From: Burkholderia paludis
Lineage (GTDB): Bacteria; Pseudomonadota; Gammaproteobacteria; Burkholderiales; Burkholderiaceae
Direction of reading: 5' to 3'
DNA length: 64,000 nucleotides
Assembly (NCBI RefSeq): GCF_000732615.1
Contig: NZ_JPGL01000030.1
Span: 46,287-110,286, forward strand
A program made the translations under genes and the position numbers. The notes beneath the pieces are model-generated. The model was given only the letters and a program-made list of their open reading frames with translations. It searched no databases and was not told where the DNA came from. This document shows positions 40,291-49,350 of this stretch, piece by piece (position 1 is the first letter of the stretch; each line of letters begins with the position of its first letter).

Positions 40291-41298
40291 ATGACTGATA
40301 CCTCCCGCGATCTCGTTCTCGTCACCGGTGCGTCCGGTTTCGTCGGCTCGGCCGTCGCGCGCATCGCGCAGCAGAAGGGCTATGCGGTGCGCGTGCTGGT
40401 GCGCGCGACCAGCCCGCGCACGAACGTGGCGGATCTCGACGCCGAGATCGTCACCGGCGACATGCGCGACGAGCAGTCGATGCGCGCCGCGCTGCGCGGC
40501 GTGCGCTACCTGCTGCACGTGGCCGCCGACTACCGGCTGTGGGCCCCCGATCCCGACGAGATCGAGCGCGCGAACCTCGAGGGCGCGGTCGCGACGATGC
40601 GCGCGGCGCGCGCGGAAGGCGTCGAGCGGATCGTCTACACGAGCAGCGTCGCGACGCTGAAGGTGACGAGCGCGGGCGATCCGTCCGACGAAAACCGGCC
40701 GCTCACGGCCGAGCAGGCGATCGGCGTGTACAAGCGCAGCAAGGTGCTCGCGGAACGCGCGGTCGAGCGGATGATCGCCGACGAAGGGCTGCCGGCCGTG
40801 ATCGTCAATCCGTCGACGCCGATCGGCCCGCGCGACGTGAAGCCGACGCCGACCGGCCGCATCATCGTCGAGGCCGCGCTCGGCAAGATTCCCGCGTTCG
40901 TCGATACGGGGCTGAACCTCGTGCACGTCGACGACGTCGCGCACGGCCACTTCCTCGCGCTCGAGCGCGGCCGGATCGGCGAGCGCTACATCCTCGGCGG
41001 CGAGAACCTGCCGCTGCAGCAGATGCTCGCCGACATCGCGCAGATGACGGGCCGCAAGGCGCCGACGATCGCGCTGCCGCGCTGGCCGCTCTACCCGCTC
41101 GCGGTCGGCGCCGAAGCGGTCGCGAAGTTCACGAAGAAGGAGCCGTTCGTCACCGTGGACGGGCTGCGGATGTCGAAAAACAAGATGTATTTCACGTCCG
41201 CGAAGGCCGAGCGCGAGCTCGGCTATCGGGCACGCCCGTACCGCGAAGGGCTGCGCGATGCGCTCGACTGGTTCGGCTCGGCGGGCTACCTGAAATAA
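40291..41298 (+). CDS. hpnA: Hopanoid-associated sugar epimerase HpnA
   Basis: 335-residue extended short-chain dehydrogenase. NAD-binding TGASGFVGS at 12-20, catalytic Tyr147 and Lys151 in YKRSK, and PIGPRDVKPTPTGRIIVEAALGKIPAFVDTGLNLVHVDDVA, which is diagnostic for HpnA. The family is linked to making or attaching the side chain of extended hopanoids. AAGGAAACGC precedes the start, and a strong terminator follows. With hpnB, ispH and hpnH it forms a hopanoid block. Confidence 0.93.
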   Translation: MTDTSRDLVLVTGASGFVGSAVARIAQQKGYAVRVLVRATSPRTNVADLDAEIVTGDMRDEQSMRAALRGVRYLLHVAADYRLWAPDPDEIERANLEGAVATMRAARAEGVERIVYTSSVATLKVTSAGDPSDENRPLTAEQAIGVYKRSKVLAERAVERMIADEGLPAVIVNPSTPIGPRDVKPTPTGRIIVEAALGKIPAFVDTGLNLVHVDDVAHGHFLALERGRIGERYILGGENLPLQQMLADIAQMTGRKAPTIALPRWPLYPLAVGAEAVAKFTKKEPFVTVDGLRMSKNKMYFTSAKAERELGYRARPYREGLRDALDWFGSAGYLK

Positions 41299-41300
41299 CA

Positions 41301-41327
41301 CAGGACGGCGCGTTTCGCGCCGTCCTG
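41301..41327 (+). terminator. Terminator of hpnA
   Basis: CAGGACGGCGCG, loop TTT, CGCGCCGTCCTG: a perfect 12-bp stem starting 2 bp after the stop. Confidence 0.8.
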
Positions 41328-41406
41328 CGCACTTTGTTACACGGCCCGCGCGGACCGGCACCGGCGCAGCGGTTAAAATCGCGGGTCTTACGCAGAGAAG
41401 ACACGC

Positions 41407-42849
41407 ATGAACCTGAACGATCAGATCGCTTCGCTCACCATGGGCGTCGATCAGCTCCTCCACGATCACCATGCCGCGCAGCAGGCGGCACGCAGCGCGG
41501 AAGCGTTCGCGCGCGCCGCGGCAACGGAAGCCCAGGCCGCGGCAGCGCGTCACGCCGCGGCGGAAACCGACGCGCAGGCCGCCGCACAACGCCACACGGC
41601 CGCCGCGGCCGACGCCGAGGCCGCACAGCAGCGCCACGCCGAGGCGATCGCCGCGGCCGACGCCGCCGCCCAGCGTCACACGGACGCCGCCACACAGGCC
41701 GAAGCCGCCGTGCAGCGCCATGCGGAAGCCACCGCGCTGACCGAAGCGCTCGCGCAGCGTCACGCGGATGCCGAAGCCGCATCGCAACGCCACGCGGCCG
41801 CGATCGCCGAAGCCGAGGCCGCCGCGCAGCGTCATGACGCCGCCGCGACCGAAGCCGACGCGGCCGCGCAGCGCCATGCGGCAGCGACCGTCGAAGCCGA
41901 AGCCGCCGCGCAACGGCATGCGACGGCAACCGCCGAGGCCGAAACCGCCGCGCGGCGCCACGCGGAAGCGATCGCCGAAACCGAGGCCGCCGCGCAACGC
42001 CACACGGCGGCAATCGCCGAGGCCGAAGCGCTCGCGCAGCATCACACGCAGTCGATCGCCGACGCGCAGGCGGCCGCGCAGCGTCACGCCGAAGCGACCG
42101 CCGAGGCCGAAGCCGTCACGCAGCGCCATGCCGAAGCGATCGCGCAGGCCGAAGCCGCCGCGCAGCATCACGCCGACGCCGCCGCGCAGGCCGAAGCCGT
42201 CACGCAGCGTCATGCCGAAGCGATCGCGCAGGCCGAGGCCGCCGCGCAGCATCACGCGAAGGCGATCGCCGACGCCGAGGCGCTGGTCGAGGCCGTCGTC
42301 AAGGAGGCCGCAACGAACGCCGGTGCCACCGCGGCCGTGGCAGCGGACGCCGTCGCACCGGAACCGGCCGACCTGCCGGTGGCGGAACCGGCCGTGAACG
42401 CGCCGGCGGCAGCAACCGATGCGCTCGACGCGACGGCCGACGCCGAAACGGCAATCGTCGCGACGGCGCAGGCCGAAACGCCGGCCGAAGCCGAAGCCGA
42501 AGTCCAGGCCGCCGCCCCGGCCGACAAATCGACGCTGCAGGTGTCGCGTCCGACGCAGAACGAGCTCACGCTGACCATCAACGGCGAATCGATCACGCTG
42601 CACCCCGAGCAACTGGGCCAGCTGATCGAGGAACTCGCGCACGCCCGGGCGTCGATGCAGCCCGAGCCGCCGCCCGGCATCCCGGCCGGCTGGCGCTTCG
42701 TCACGACGAAGAACCCGATGATGGCGGTGCAGAAGCAGCCGAACGGCGACCGCCTGCTGGTCGCCCGCCACACGGGCTACGGCTGGGTGCCGTTCACGTT
42801 CTCGCCGGATGTCGTGGTCCAGATGTACATGATGCTGACCCAGCGGTAA
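41407..42849 (+). CDS. Long Ala/His-periodic coiled-coil protein with conserved C-terminal domain
   Basis: 480 residues. From about 30 to 305 the sequence is a run of roughly nineteen 14-residue units of the type AEAAAQRHAEAIAE, with QRH or QHH at the same place in nearly every unit; 14 residues are two heptads, so a long helical rod or coiled coil with a regular His stripe is expected. A low-complexity Ala/Glu/Pro linker follows (305-375), then a compact C-terminal domain (LTLTINGESITLHPEQLGQLIEEL, GWRFVTTKNPMMAVQKQPNG, ending MYMMLTQR). No signal peptide. Function unknown; it lies between hpnA and hpnB in its own unit. Confidence 0.8.
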   Translation: MNLNDQIASLTMGVDQLLHDHHAAQQAARSAEAFARAAATEAQAAAARHAAAETDAQAAAQRHTAAAADAEAAQQRHAEAIAAADAAAQRHTDAATQAEAAVQRHAEATALTEALAQRHADAEAASQRHAAAIAEAEAAAQRHDAAATEADAAAQRHAAATVEAEAAAQRHATATAEAETAARRHAEAIAETEAAAQRHTAAIAEAEALAQHHTQSIADAQAAAQRHAEATAEAEAVTQRHAEAIAQAEAAAQHHADAAAQAEAVTQRHAEAIAQAEAAAQHHAKAIADAEALVEAVVKEAATNAGATAAVAADAVAPEPADLPVAEPAVNAPAAATDALDATADAETAIVATAQAETPAEAEAEVQAAAPADKSTLQVSRPTQNELTLTINGESITLHPEQLGQLIEELAHARASMQPEPPPGIPAGWRFVTTKNPMMAVQKQPNGDRLLVARHTGYGWVPFTFSPDVVVQMYMMLTQR

Positions 42850-42880
42850 GCACCGGCGCGCGCCGCCGCCGCAAACGAAA

Positions 42881-42913
42881 CAGCCCGGCCGGTGTGCTCC
42901 ACCGGCCGGGCTG
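42881..42913. terminator. Bidirectional terminator
   Basis: CAGCCCGGCCGGTG, loop TGCTC, CACCGGCCGGGCTG: a 14-bp perfect stem with A-rich and T-rich flanks, between the convergent coiled-coil and hpnB genes. Confidence 0.85.
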
Positions 42914-42955
42914 TTCGTTTTCCGACTGCCGGGAGGCGCGCCTCCCGGGGCGCGC

Positions 42956-44143
42956 TCAGCGATCCACCGGCGCCTGCACGCGGGCCTTCCACTGGCCGCC
43001 CTTGCCGCGCCAGTAGCGCCACGCGGACGCGAACGTCGCGCCGACGTAGAACAGCGCGACGAGCGGCAACGCCGGCGCCCACAGCGGCGAGCGCCGGTAG
43101 TAGCGCAGCATCGGCGCATACGCCGCGCACATCGACGCCCAGGCGAGCCATGCCGGCCATGCGCGCGCGCCGTACACGATCGCCGCGGCGGGCGGCACGA
43201 GGTAGATGATCGTCATCCCGAGCAGCGTGCCGGCCAGCAGCAGCGGCGAATAATGCAGCTGCGTGAACGCGGTGCGCGCGATCATGTTCCAGATGTCGCG
43301 CCAGCTGTCGTACGGGCGCAGCGACACGCTGCGGTCGGCCAGGTCGAGCCGGATCGGATGGCGGCCGCTGCCGCGGTGCTTGATCTGCGCGGCGAGGCTG
43401 CAGTCGTCGATCAGCGCGCCGCGGATCGACTCGATGCCGCCCGCTTCCTCGAGCGCCGTGCGCTTCACGAGCATGCAGCCGCCCGCGGCGCCGGCCGTCC
43501 GGTTGCGCGGGTTGTTGATCCACGAGAACGGGTACAGCTTCGCGAAGAAGAACACGAACGCCGGGATCAGCGCCTTTTCCCAGAACGAATCGCAGCGCAG
43601 CCGCACCATCAGCGACACGAGATCGCGATTCTCGGCCTGAGCGCGCGTGACGAGCTGCGCGACGGCGTCCGGCGGATGGCCGATGTCGGCATCCGTCAGC
43701 AGCAGGTAGTCGGCCGGCAGGCCGAGCGCCTGCACCGCGGCGATCCCCTGCGATTGCGCCCAGACCTTGCCCGACCAGCCGGCCGGCAGCGGCTTCGCGG
43801 TCAGCACCGTCAGCCGGTCGGCGCGGCCGATCGCGAGCGCGGCCGCACGCGCCGCATCGGCGGTGCCGTCGTCGCTGTGGTCGTCGACAATGATCAGATG
43901 AAAATCGCCGGGATAATCCTGCTCGAGCAGCGAGGTCGCCGCGCGAGCAATCACGTCGACCTCGTTGCGCGCCGGTACGACCGCGACGACGGCCGGCCAG
44001 CCGGCCTCGGCCGCCGCGCCGCGCGCCGCGGGCGGCAACGGCCGCGCGGGCGCGGCGCGCCAGAAGCCGCCGCGCGCGACGAGCAGCACGATCCAGATGA
44101 TCAGCGACAGGCCGGATACCAGGAAAGCGATCGCCAGCATCAT
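42956..44143 (-). CDS. hpnB: Hopene-associated glycosyltransferase HpnB
   Basis: 395 residues. An N-terminal membrane anchor, a GT2 domain with VVAVVPARNEVDVI, VDDHSDDGT and the metal-binding TDADIGH, then three to four C-terminal membrane spans. The HpnB signature AGWSGKVWAQSQGI is clear. Thought to act in glycosylation of extended hopanoids at the inner membrane. On the opposite strand from hpnA but in the same cluster. Confidence 0.92.
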   Translation of the reverse strand: MMLAIAFLVSGLSLIIWIVLLVARGGFWRAAPARPLPPAARGAAAEAGWPAVVAVVPARNEVDVIARAATSLLEQDYPGDFHLIIVDDHSDDGTADAARAAALAIGRADRLTVLTAKPLPAGWSGKVWAQSQGIAAVQALGLPADYLLLTDADIGHPPDAVAQLVTRAQAENRDLVSLMVRLRCDSFWEKALIPAFVFFFAKLYPFSWINNPRNRTAGAAGGCMLVKRTALEEAGGIESIRGALIDDCSLAAQIKHRGSGRHPIRLDLADRSVSLRPYDSWRDIWNMIARTAFTQLHYSPLLLAGTLLGMTIIYLVPPAAAIVYGARAWPAWLAWASMCAAYAPMLRYYRRSPLWAPALPLVALFYVGATFASAWRYWRGKGGQWKARVQAPVDR

Positions 44144-44545
44144 CGGCGCGCCTCCTGCCGGACGCCCGCATCCGGAAGTTTAATAGGGGTCAGGAACAAA
44201 ACGCCCGAAACCGCACGGGCGGCCGGGCAATACACGTAAGAATCGACGGTCATCGAATGGCCTTGAAATGAGCGCGACGCCGGGCAGCCGGGGCGGCTGC
44301 CCGCAAAACCATATAGTTTACTGGGTTCCGCGCGCGCCAGTGCCGACGCGGTTCTCCCGCAAATGCAACACGCAAGCACAGCGCCGAAGCAAGGACGGCC
44401 CGATAGAGTTAAAATGCGCGATTAATTCGGGGTTCCGGGGCCTGGCCTGGCCGGTTCGTTCCTGCCTTCAAAACATCAAGCCGGGGCGAGCGAGCGAGTG
44501 CCAGCTCCTCGAACCCCGGCGTCTGTCGTCGGAGTTCGCTCACTT
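44144..44545. other. Intergenic region between hpnB and ispH
   Basis: About 400 bp between divergent starts. Contains AT-rich words such as ATATAGTTTACTGGG (44310-44324) and GTTAAAATGCGCG (44408-44420), likely promoter parts for hpnB and ispH. No gene. Confidence 0.5.
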
Positions 44546-45487
44546 ATGCGAGTCATCCTTGCCCAGCCCCGCGGCTTTTGTGCGGGGGTTGTCCGTGCGA
44601 TCGAGATCGTCGATCGCGCGCTGCAACAGCACGGCGCGCCGGTCTATGTGCGTCATGAAATCGTTCATAACCGGCATGTCGTCGAAAATCTGCGTAATAA
44701 AGGGGCGCGATTCGTTGAGGAACTCGACGAGGTGCCCCACGGCGCTGTCGCGATCTTCAGCGCGCACGGTGTCGCCCAGACCGTCGAGCGTGACGCGGAA
44801 ACGCGCGGGCTCGACGTGCTCGACGCCACCTGCCCGCTCGTCACGAAGGTGCACGTGCAGGGCCGCCAGTATGTCGGCGCGGGCCGCCGGCTGATCCTGA
44901 TCGGCCATGCGGGCCACCCGGAAGTCGAGGGAACGATCGGCCAGATTCCGGCCGAGGTGATCCTCGTGCAGAGCGAAGCCGAAGTCGATACGCTGACGCT
45001 TCCCGTCGACACGCCGGTCGCCTACATTACGCAGACCACGCTGTCGGTCGACGATACGCGCGGCATCATCGAGGCGCTGCAGCGCCGGTTCACCGACATC
45101 GTCGGCCCGGATACGCGCGACATCTGCTATGCGACGCAGAATCGCCAGGCGGCGGTGCGCGAACTGAGCGAGCAGGTCGACGTGCTGCTCGTGGTCGGTG
45201 CGACGAACAGTTCCAACTCGAACCGCCTGCGCGAGATCGGCACCGAAAGCGGTGTGCCGAGCTACCTCGTCGCCGACGGCTCCGAGGTGAAGGCCGAATG
45301 GTTCGCGGGCGTGCAGACGGTCGGCCTGACCGCCGGCGCGTCGGCGCCCGAGGAAATGGTCGAGGATGTAATCGGCGCGCTGCGCGCGCTGGGCCCCGTC
45401 GACGTCACGACGATGGCGGGCCGTGAGGAAAAAGTCGAATTCAAGTTGCCGGCGAAGCTCATGCAAGCTGTCGCCCGCGAAGTTTAA
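44546..45487 (+). CDS. ispH: 4-hydroxy-3-methylbut-2-enyl diphosphate reductase IspH
   Basis: 313 residues. Converts HMBPP to IPP and DMAPP, the last step of the MEP pathway, using a [4Fe-4S] cluster held by Cys12 (PRGFCAG), Cys96 (DATCPLV) and Cys194 (RDICYATQ). Substrate-site His in HEIVHN and SAHGV are present. This copy is linked to hpnH 12 bp downstream and probably supplies isoprenoid units for hopanoids; Burkholderia genomes usually have a second ispH elsewhere. Start MRVILAQPRG at 44546. Confidence 0.95.
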   Translation: MRVILAQPRGFCAGVVRAIEIVDRALQQHGAPVYVRHEIVHNRHVVENLRNKGARFVEELDEVPHGAVAIFSAHGVAQTVERDAETRGLDVLDATCPLVTKVHVQGRQYVGAGRRLILIGHAGHPEVEGTIGQIPAEVILVQSEAEVDTLTLPVDTPVAYITQTTLSVDDTRGIIEALQRRFTDIVGPDTRDICYATQNRQAAVRELSEQVDVLLVVGATNSSNSNRLREIGTESGVPSYLVADGSEVKAEWFAGVQTVGLTAGASAPEEMVEDVIGALRALGPVDVTTMAGREEKVEFKLPAKLMQAVAREV

Positions 45488-45499
45488 GGAGGACATCTC

Positions 45500-46660
45500 T
45501 TGTCTATTCCGCTGCTCCAGCAAGTCCGCGTCGGTGCCTACATCACGCGCCAACACCTGTCCGGCAACAAACGCTATCCGCTCGCGCTGATGCTCGAGCC
45601 TCTGTTCCGCTGCAACCTCGCGTGCAACGGCTGCGGCAAGATCGATTACCCGGATCCCATCCTGAACCAGCGCCTGTCCATCGAGGAATGCCTGGAAGCG
45701 GTCGACGAATGCGGCGCGCCCATCGTGTCGATCGCGGGCGGCGAACCGCTGCTGCACAAGGAAATGCCTGAAATCGTCCGCGGCATCATGAAGCGCAAGA
45801 AGTTCGTGTACCTGTGCACGAACGCGCTGCTGATGGAAAAGAAGATGGACGACTACAAGCCGAGCCCGTACTTCGTCTGGTCGGTCCACCTCGACGGCGA
45901 CAAGGACATGCACGATCACTCCGTGTCGCAGGACGGCGTGTACGAGAAGGCGGTCGCGGCAATCAAGGAAGCGAAGCGCCGCGGCTTCCGCGTGAACATC
46001 AACTGCACGCTGTTCAACGATGCGATCCCCGAGCGCGTCGCGAAGTTCTTCGACACGCTGAAGCCGATCGGCGTCGACGGCATCACGGTGTCGCCGGGCT
46101 ACGCGTACGAGCGCGCGCCGGATCAGCAGCACTTCCTGAACCGCGACAAGACGAAGAACCTGTTCCGCGAAATCCTGAAGCGCGGCGAAGGCGGCAAGCG
46201 CTGGTCGTTCAGCCAGTCGTCGCTGTTCCTCGACTTCCTGGCCGGCAACCAGACCTACAAGTGCACGCCGTGGGGCAACCCGGCGCGCACCGTGTTCGGC
46301 TGGCAGAAGCCGTGCTATCTGGTCGGCGAAGGTTACGTGAAGACCTTCAAGGAACTGATGGAAGACACGAACTGGGACAACTACGGCGTCGGCAACTACG
46401 AGAAGTGCGCGGACTGCATGGTCCACTGCGGCTTCGAGGCAACGGCCGTGATGGACACGATGGCGCATCCGCTGAAGGCGTTCGCCGTGAGCCGCAAGGG
46501 CATCAAGACCGATGGCCCGTTCGCACCGGATATCCCGATCGACAAGCAGCGTCCGGCCGAGTACGTGTTCTCGCGTCACGTCGAGATCAAGCTCGACGAA
46601 ATCCAGCGCGCCGGCAAGGGCAAGCTGCAGAAGCCGGCGAAGCCGGCAGCGGCCGCTTAA
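45500..46660 (+). CDS. hpnH: Hopanoid radical-SAM enzyme HpnH
   Basis: 386 residues. Adds the 5'-deoxyadenosyl group to diploptene, the first step to extended hopanoids that stiffen the outer membrane. The radical-SAM cluster motif is Cys38-x3-Cys42-x2-Cys45 (CNLACNGC), with IAGGEPLLH as SAM-binding GGE and a C-terminal cysteine group (CADCMVHCGFE). The start is TTG with AAGGAGG correctly spaced. Coupled with ispH; a strong terminator follows. Confidence 0.95.
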   Translation: MSIPLLQQVRVGAYITRQHLSGNKRYPLALMLEPLFRCNLACNGCGKIDYPDPILNQRLSIEECLEAVDECGAPIVSIAGGEPLLHKEMPEIVRGIMKRKKFVYLCTNALLMEKKMDDYKPSPYFVWSVHLDGDKDMHDHSVSQDGVYEKAVAAIKEAKRRGFRVNINCTLFNDAIPERVAKFFDTLKPIGVDGITVSPGYAYERAPDQQHFLNRDKTKNLFREILKRGEGGKRWSFSQSSLFLDFLAGNQTYKCTPWGNPARTVFGWQKPCYLVGEGYVKTFKELMEDTNWDNYGVGNYEKCADCMVHCGFEATAVMDTMAHPLKAFAVSRKGIKTDGPFAPDIPIDKQRPAEYVFSRHVEIKLDEIQRAGKGKLQKPAKPAAAA

Positions 46661-46709
46661 GCGCGTGTCGCCCGCGGGGGCCGAGCCCCCGCGCCTGCGG
46701 GAAAAAACA

Positions 46710-46739
46710 AAGCGCCACGGAGTCTGCTCCGTGGCGCTT
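46710..46739 (+). terminator. Terminator of ispH-hpnH
   Basis: AAGCGCCACGGAG, loop TCTG, CTCCGTGGCGCTT: a 13-bp perfect stem preceded by an A run and followed by TGTTTT. Confidence 0.88.
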
Positions 46740-46873
46740 CTGTTTTGGGCCGCCTTCATTCGGCGCCGTCTTGCGGCAACCGTCACGCAATCGTCGACAC
46801 AATCCGATTGCGCCTGCCGCGCCGATGCGGCCGGCCCTGTCTCCTCCATCCTCCTCGCGATACCCGCGCGACG

Positions 46874-47362
46874 TCAGGCCGCGAGCGACTGCGCCGTATG
46901 CAGGCGCATCCGTTCCGCCGCGCCCGCGACGAGCGCAGGCTGGCCGCTCGACGCGAACGCGCAGACGTGCTCCCACAGCTCGGCCAGCCGACGCCGCGTG
47001 AGCGTCGCGACGCACGTGTCGTTCGCCGCGAGGACAGGCTCGAGCACCGCGCACTCGTCGTCGTCCAGCGTCCACGCGCCGCTTTGCGCCGCGCGCGCCA
47101 CGCCCGCATCGAGCGCGCGCTCCGCGTCGACGCACAGGTCGATGTCCGCATCGGCGCACACCGCATCGTCGAGCGCGAGAAACACCAGGTAGACGCTCGT
47201 GCGCAACCGCATCAGTTGCGCCGCGTTGCCGTGCTCGCCGCGCAGCGCGACGAGCGCCATGTGGCATTTCAGCGAGATGTCGCGCGCATACGCGGGCGGC
47301 AGCGGCAGCAGCCATTCGCGGGTCAGCGGCGGGTGGCGGCGGTGTTTCCGGCCGGCCTTCAC
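46874..47362 (-). CDS. Hypothetical 162-residue protein
   Basis: Begins at GTG 47362 after GGGAG. Basic N-terminus (KAGRKHRRHPPLTREWLLPLPP), then helical segments ISLKCHMALVALRGEHGNAAQLMRLR and DDDECAVLEPVLAANDTCVATLTRRRL. No family recognised. The GTGA overlap with the preceding small frame indicates translational coupling. Third gene of a three-gene unit with a DUF4148 protein. Confidence 0.65.
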   Translation of the reverse strand: MKAGRKHRRHPPLTREWLLPLPPAYARDISLKCHMALVALRGEHGNAAQLMRLRTSVYLVFLALDDAVCADADIDLCVDAERALDAGVARAAQSGAWTLDDDECAVLEPVLAANDTCVATLTRRRLAELWEHVCAFASSGQPALVAGAAERMRLHTAQSLAA

Positions 47363-47571
47363 GATCGGCTCCCGCTCGCGGGCGCCTCGCTCGCCGCGAC
47401 AGCCGGCCGTGCCACGCCGCACGCGACGGCGCCCCGGCCCGCATCGCGGTCGTGTGCCGCGCGACGCCGCACACCGCGCCCGTCGTCGCTTTGCAGCGCC
47501 GCCCGCGCGACCGGCAGCCGGCGCCGCGCGGACGCACGCACGACGCCGGCGAATCGGATCTGGCAAGCCAT
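47359..47571 (-). CDS. Small Arg-rich protein, coupled between two genes
   Basis: 70 residues starting MACQIRFAGVVRASARRRLP. Support comes from a strong AGGAGA ribosome-binding site, 14 bp spacing from the upstream DUF4148 gene and a GTGA overlap with the downstream gene. Composition (Arg/Ala rich) is close to that of shadow frames, so the coding call is moderate. Function unknown. Confidence 0.5.
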   Translation of the reverse strand: MACQIRFAGVVRASARRRLPVARAALQSDDGRGVRRRAAHDRDAGRGAVACGVARPAVAASEAPASGSRS

Positions 47572-47585
47572 GCTCGTCTCCTGCA

Positions 47586-47963
47586 TCAGAACGTGTTCTC
47601 GCCCTTCAGGTAGTACGCGGTCTTCACGAAGAACGCCTTGACCGGGTGGCCGCCCTGCGTATCGCGCGCGACGCGCGCTTCCATCTCGGCCCGCTCCTCG
47701 CGCGACCGGTCCGGCGCCGGGTTGTAGACGCGTTCGAGCGCACGCTGCATCGCGAGCGGATAGTTCTGGTTGCCGGCCGACGTCGCACGGTAGCCGGCGC
47801 GCGTCATCTGCATCAGTTGCACGTCGGTCTCGGCGCGCGCCGAGGACCAGTTCAGCGGCGCGGCATGCGGCGCCGCGTCGGGGAAGGCCGATTGCGCAAA
47901 GCCGACGGTGGGCAGCGCAACGAGTGCGCAGGAAAGAACAGCAACGGGAACGAGGGATCGCAT
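47586..47963 (-). CDS. DUF4148-like secreted protein
   Basis: 125 residues. Signal peptide (MRSLVPVAVLSCALVALPTVGFA), then a region with AGYRATSAGNQNYPLAMQRALERV and a C-terminal PVKAFFVKTAYYLKGENTF. Resembles the DUF4148 group of Burkholderia periplasmic proteins but is longer. GGAGG precedes the start. First gene of the three-gene unit. Confidence 0.7.
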   Translation of the reverse strand: MRSLVPVAVLSCALVALPTVGFAQSAFPDAAPHAAPLNWSSARAETDVQLMQMTRAGYRATSAGNQNYPLAMQRALERVYNPAPDRSREERAEMEARVARDTQGGHPVKAFFVKTAYYLKGENTF

Positions 47964-48452
47964 AGTGGCCTCCAGATGGTTGTCCCTGCATCGATCGCTT
48001 TTGACGATGCGTTGAAGCCATCGTATGTCGCGCCGCTTTCCGCTTGAATAGCCGAATCCGCAATGGATATTTTCAGCTTCGAGATTCGACGCGCGCGCCG
48101 CATCGTTCGCCCCTCCCTTCGAAACGGACTTTCTTCATTTCATTCAACGCACTGATCGCGTTTTTCCGGACGCACCGAGGCAGCGCCCGCACCGCTTTTG
48201 CCATTTCCGAAATGACGTGTTGCCGGGACGGTCGCGCCCGGCGCCCGTGCCGGCAAGGCTTCCGGCGTGATATCGCGCGTGCGGATGCCGCAGGCGGGCC
48301 TCGCCGGAACGAGCGGATTTTCCGATGCAGGACAAGCCGGCGCTCCGGCGCGCCGGATGGCGGCACGACGCATGCGGCACGGACGCGCGATAATCCCCCA
48401 TCGGCCGTTTCGCACGGCGCCTTCCGCCTTCCCTTTTTCATCGAGTCCTTTC
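47964..48452. other. Intergenic region
   Basis: About 490 bp between divergent units. The first 100 bp are AT-rich (TGGATATTTTCAGCTTCG) and likely carry the promoter of the DUF4148 unit. No gene, repeat or RNA could be supported. Confidence 0.5.
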
Positions 48453-48806
48453 ATGGCCGCCCTCGACACCACCGCCATCGACAGTTGGCACGCGCACGTC
48501 TATTTCGATGCCGACAGCCGCGATGCGGCCTGGGCGTTTCGCCAGGTCGTCGACGCGCGGTTCGGCGCCGTCATCGAGCTCGGCCGGTTTCACGAACGCC
48601 TCGTCGGTCCGCATCCGGCCTGGTCGTATCAGATCGCGTTCGACGCCGCACGATTCGACGACATCGTGCCGTGGCTCGTGCTGAACCACGGCGCGCTGGA
48701 CATCTTCCTGCATCCGAACACGAACGACGAACTGCGCGACCATCGCGATTGCGCGGTGTGGATCGGCAAGTCGTACGTGCTCAATCTCGACGTGCTGGCC
48801 GGCTAA
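48453..48806 (+). CDS. DOPA 4,5-dioxygenase-like protein
   Basis: 117 residues of the DOPA-dioxygenase family (extradiol, ferredoxin-like fold). Conserved His residues: SWHAHVYFD near the start, GRFHERLVGPHP and IFLHPNTNDELRDH. The family is known from fungi and plants for DOPA ring cleavage; bacterial members are mostly uncharacterised. Start MAALDTTAIDSWH at 48453. Confidence 0.85.
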   Translation: MAALDTTAIDSWHAHVYFDADSRDAAWAFRQVVDARFGAVIELGRFHERLVGPHPAWSYQIAFDAARFDDIVPWLVLNHGALDIFLHPNTNDELRDHRDCAVWIGKSYVLNLDVLAG

Positions 48807-48924
48807 GGGCCGGCACGCGGCCGCCCGCGCCGGGGCGGCATCCATGTTTCGGGTCGACGTGAAACGTCGCGCGGCGACGCGCCCGTACAGTGGGTTCCGT
48901 TATCGACACTTCCCGGAATCCGCC

Positions 48925-49350
48925 ATGACACACGCCAACGCCCGGCACATTTACGAAGGCTGGCACGCGGCCGTGGTCGCCCGCGACCTCGACGCGCTGA
49001 TGGCGCTGTACGCCGACGATGCGGTGCTCGAAACCCCGCTGGTCGTCGTCACGCTGCCCGCTCACGGCTCCGGCGTGCTGCACGGCAAGGCCGCGATCGG
49101 CGAGTTCTTCGCGGCCGGCCTGCGCAACCCCGGCAACAGGCTCGGACGCTGGTACCGCACCGGGCTGTTCTTCTCGAACGGCCGCCAGCTCACGTGGGAA
49201 TATCCGCGCGCCACGCCGGACGGCGACCAGGTCGATCTCGTCGAAGTGATGGACCTGCGCGACGGGCTGATCGCGCATCATCGCGTGTACTGGGGCTGGG
49301 TCGGCTTCCTCGCGCTGCGAGCCGCCGCGCCGGCGCCCGAGCGCGCATGA
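48925..49350 (+). CDS. SnoaL/NTF2-like protein
   Basis: 141 residues with the cone-shaped NTF2 fold pattern: IYEGWHAAVVARDLDALMALYADDAVLETP, then HGKAAIGEFF and a final strand IAHHRVYWGW. Such proteins are small isomerases, hydrolases or binding proteins. The stop overlaps the ATG of the following MFS gene (ATGA), so both are co-translated and may act on the same compound. Confidence 0.8.
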   Translation: MTHANARHIYEGWHAAVVARDLDALMALYADDAVLETPLVVVTLPAHGSGVLHGKAAIGEFFAAGLRNPGNRLGRWYRTGLFFSNGRQLTWEYPRATPDGDQVDLVEVMDLRDGLIAHHRVYWGWVGFLALRAAAPAPERA

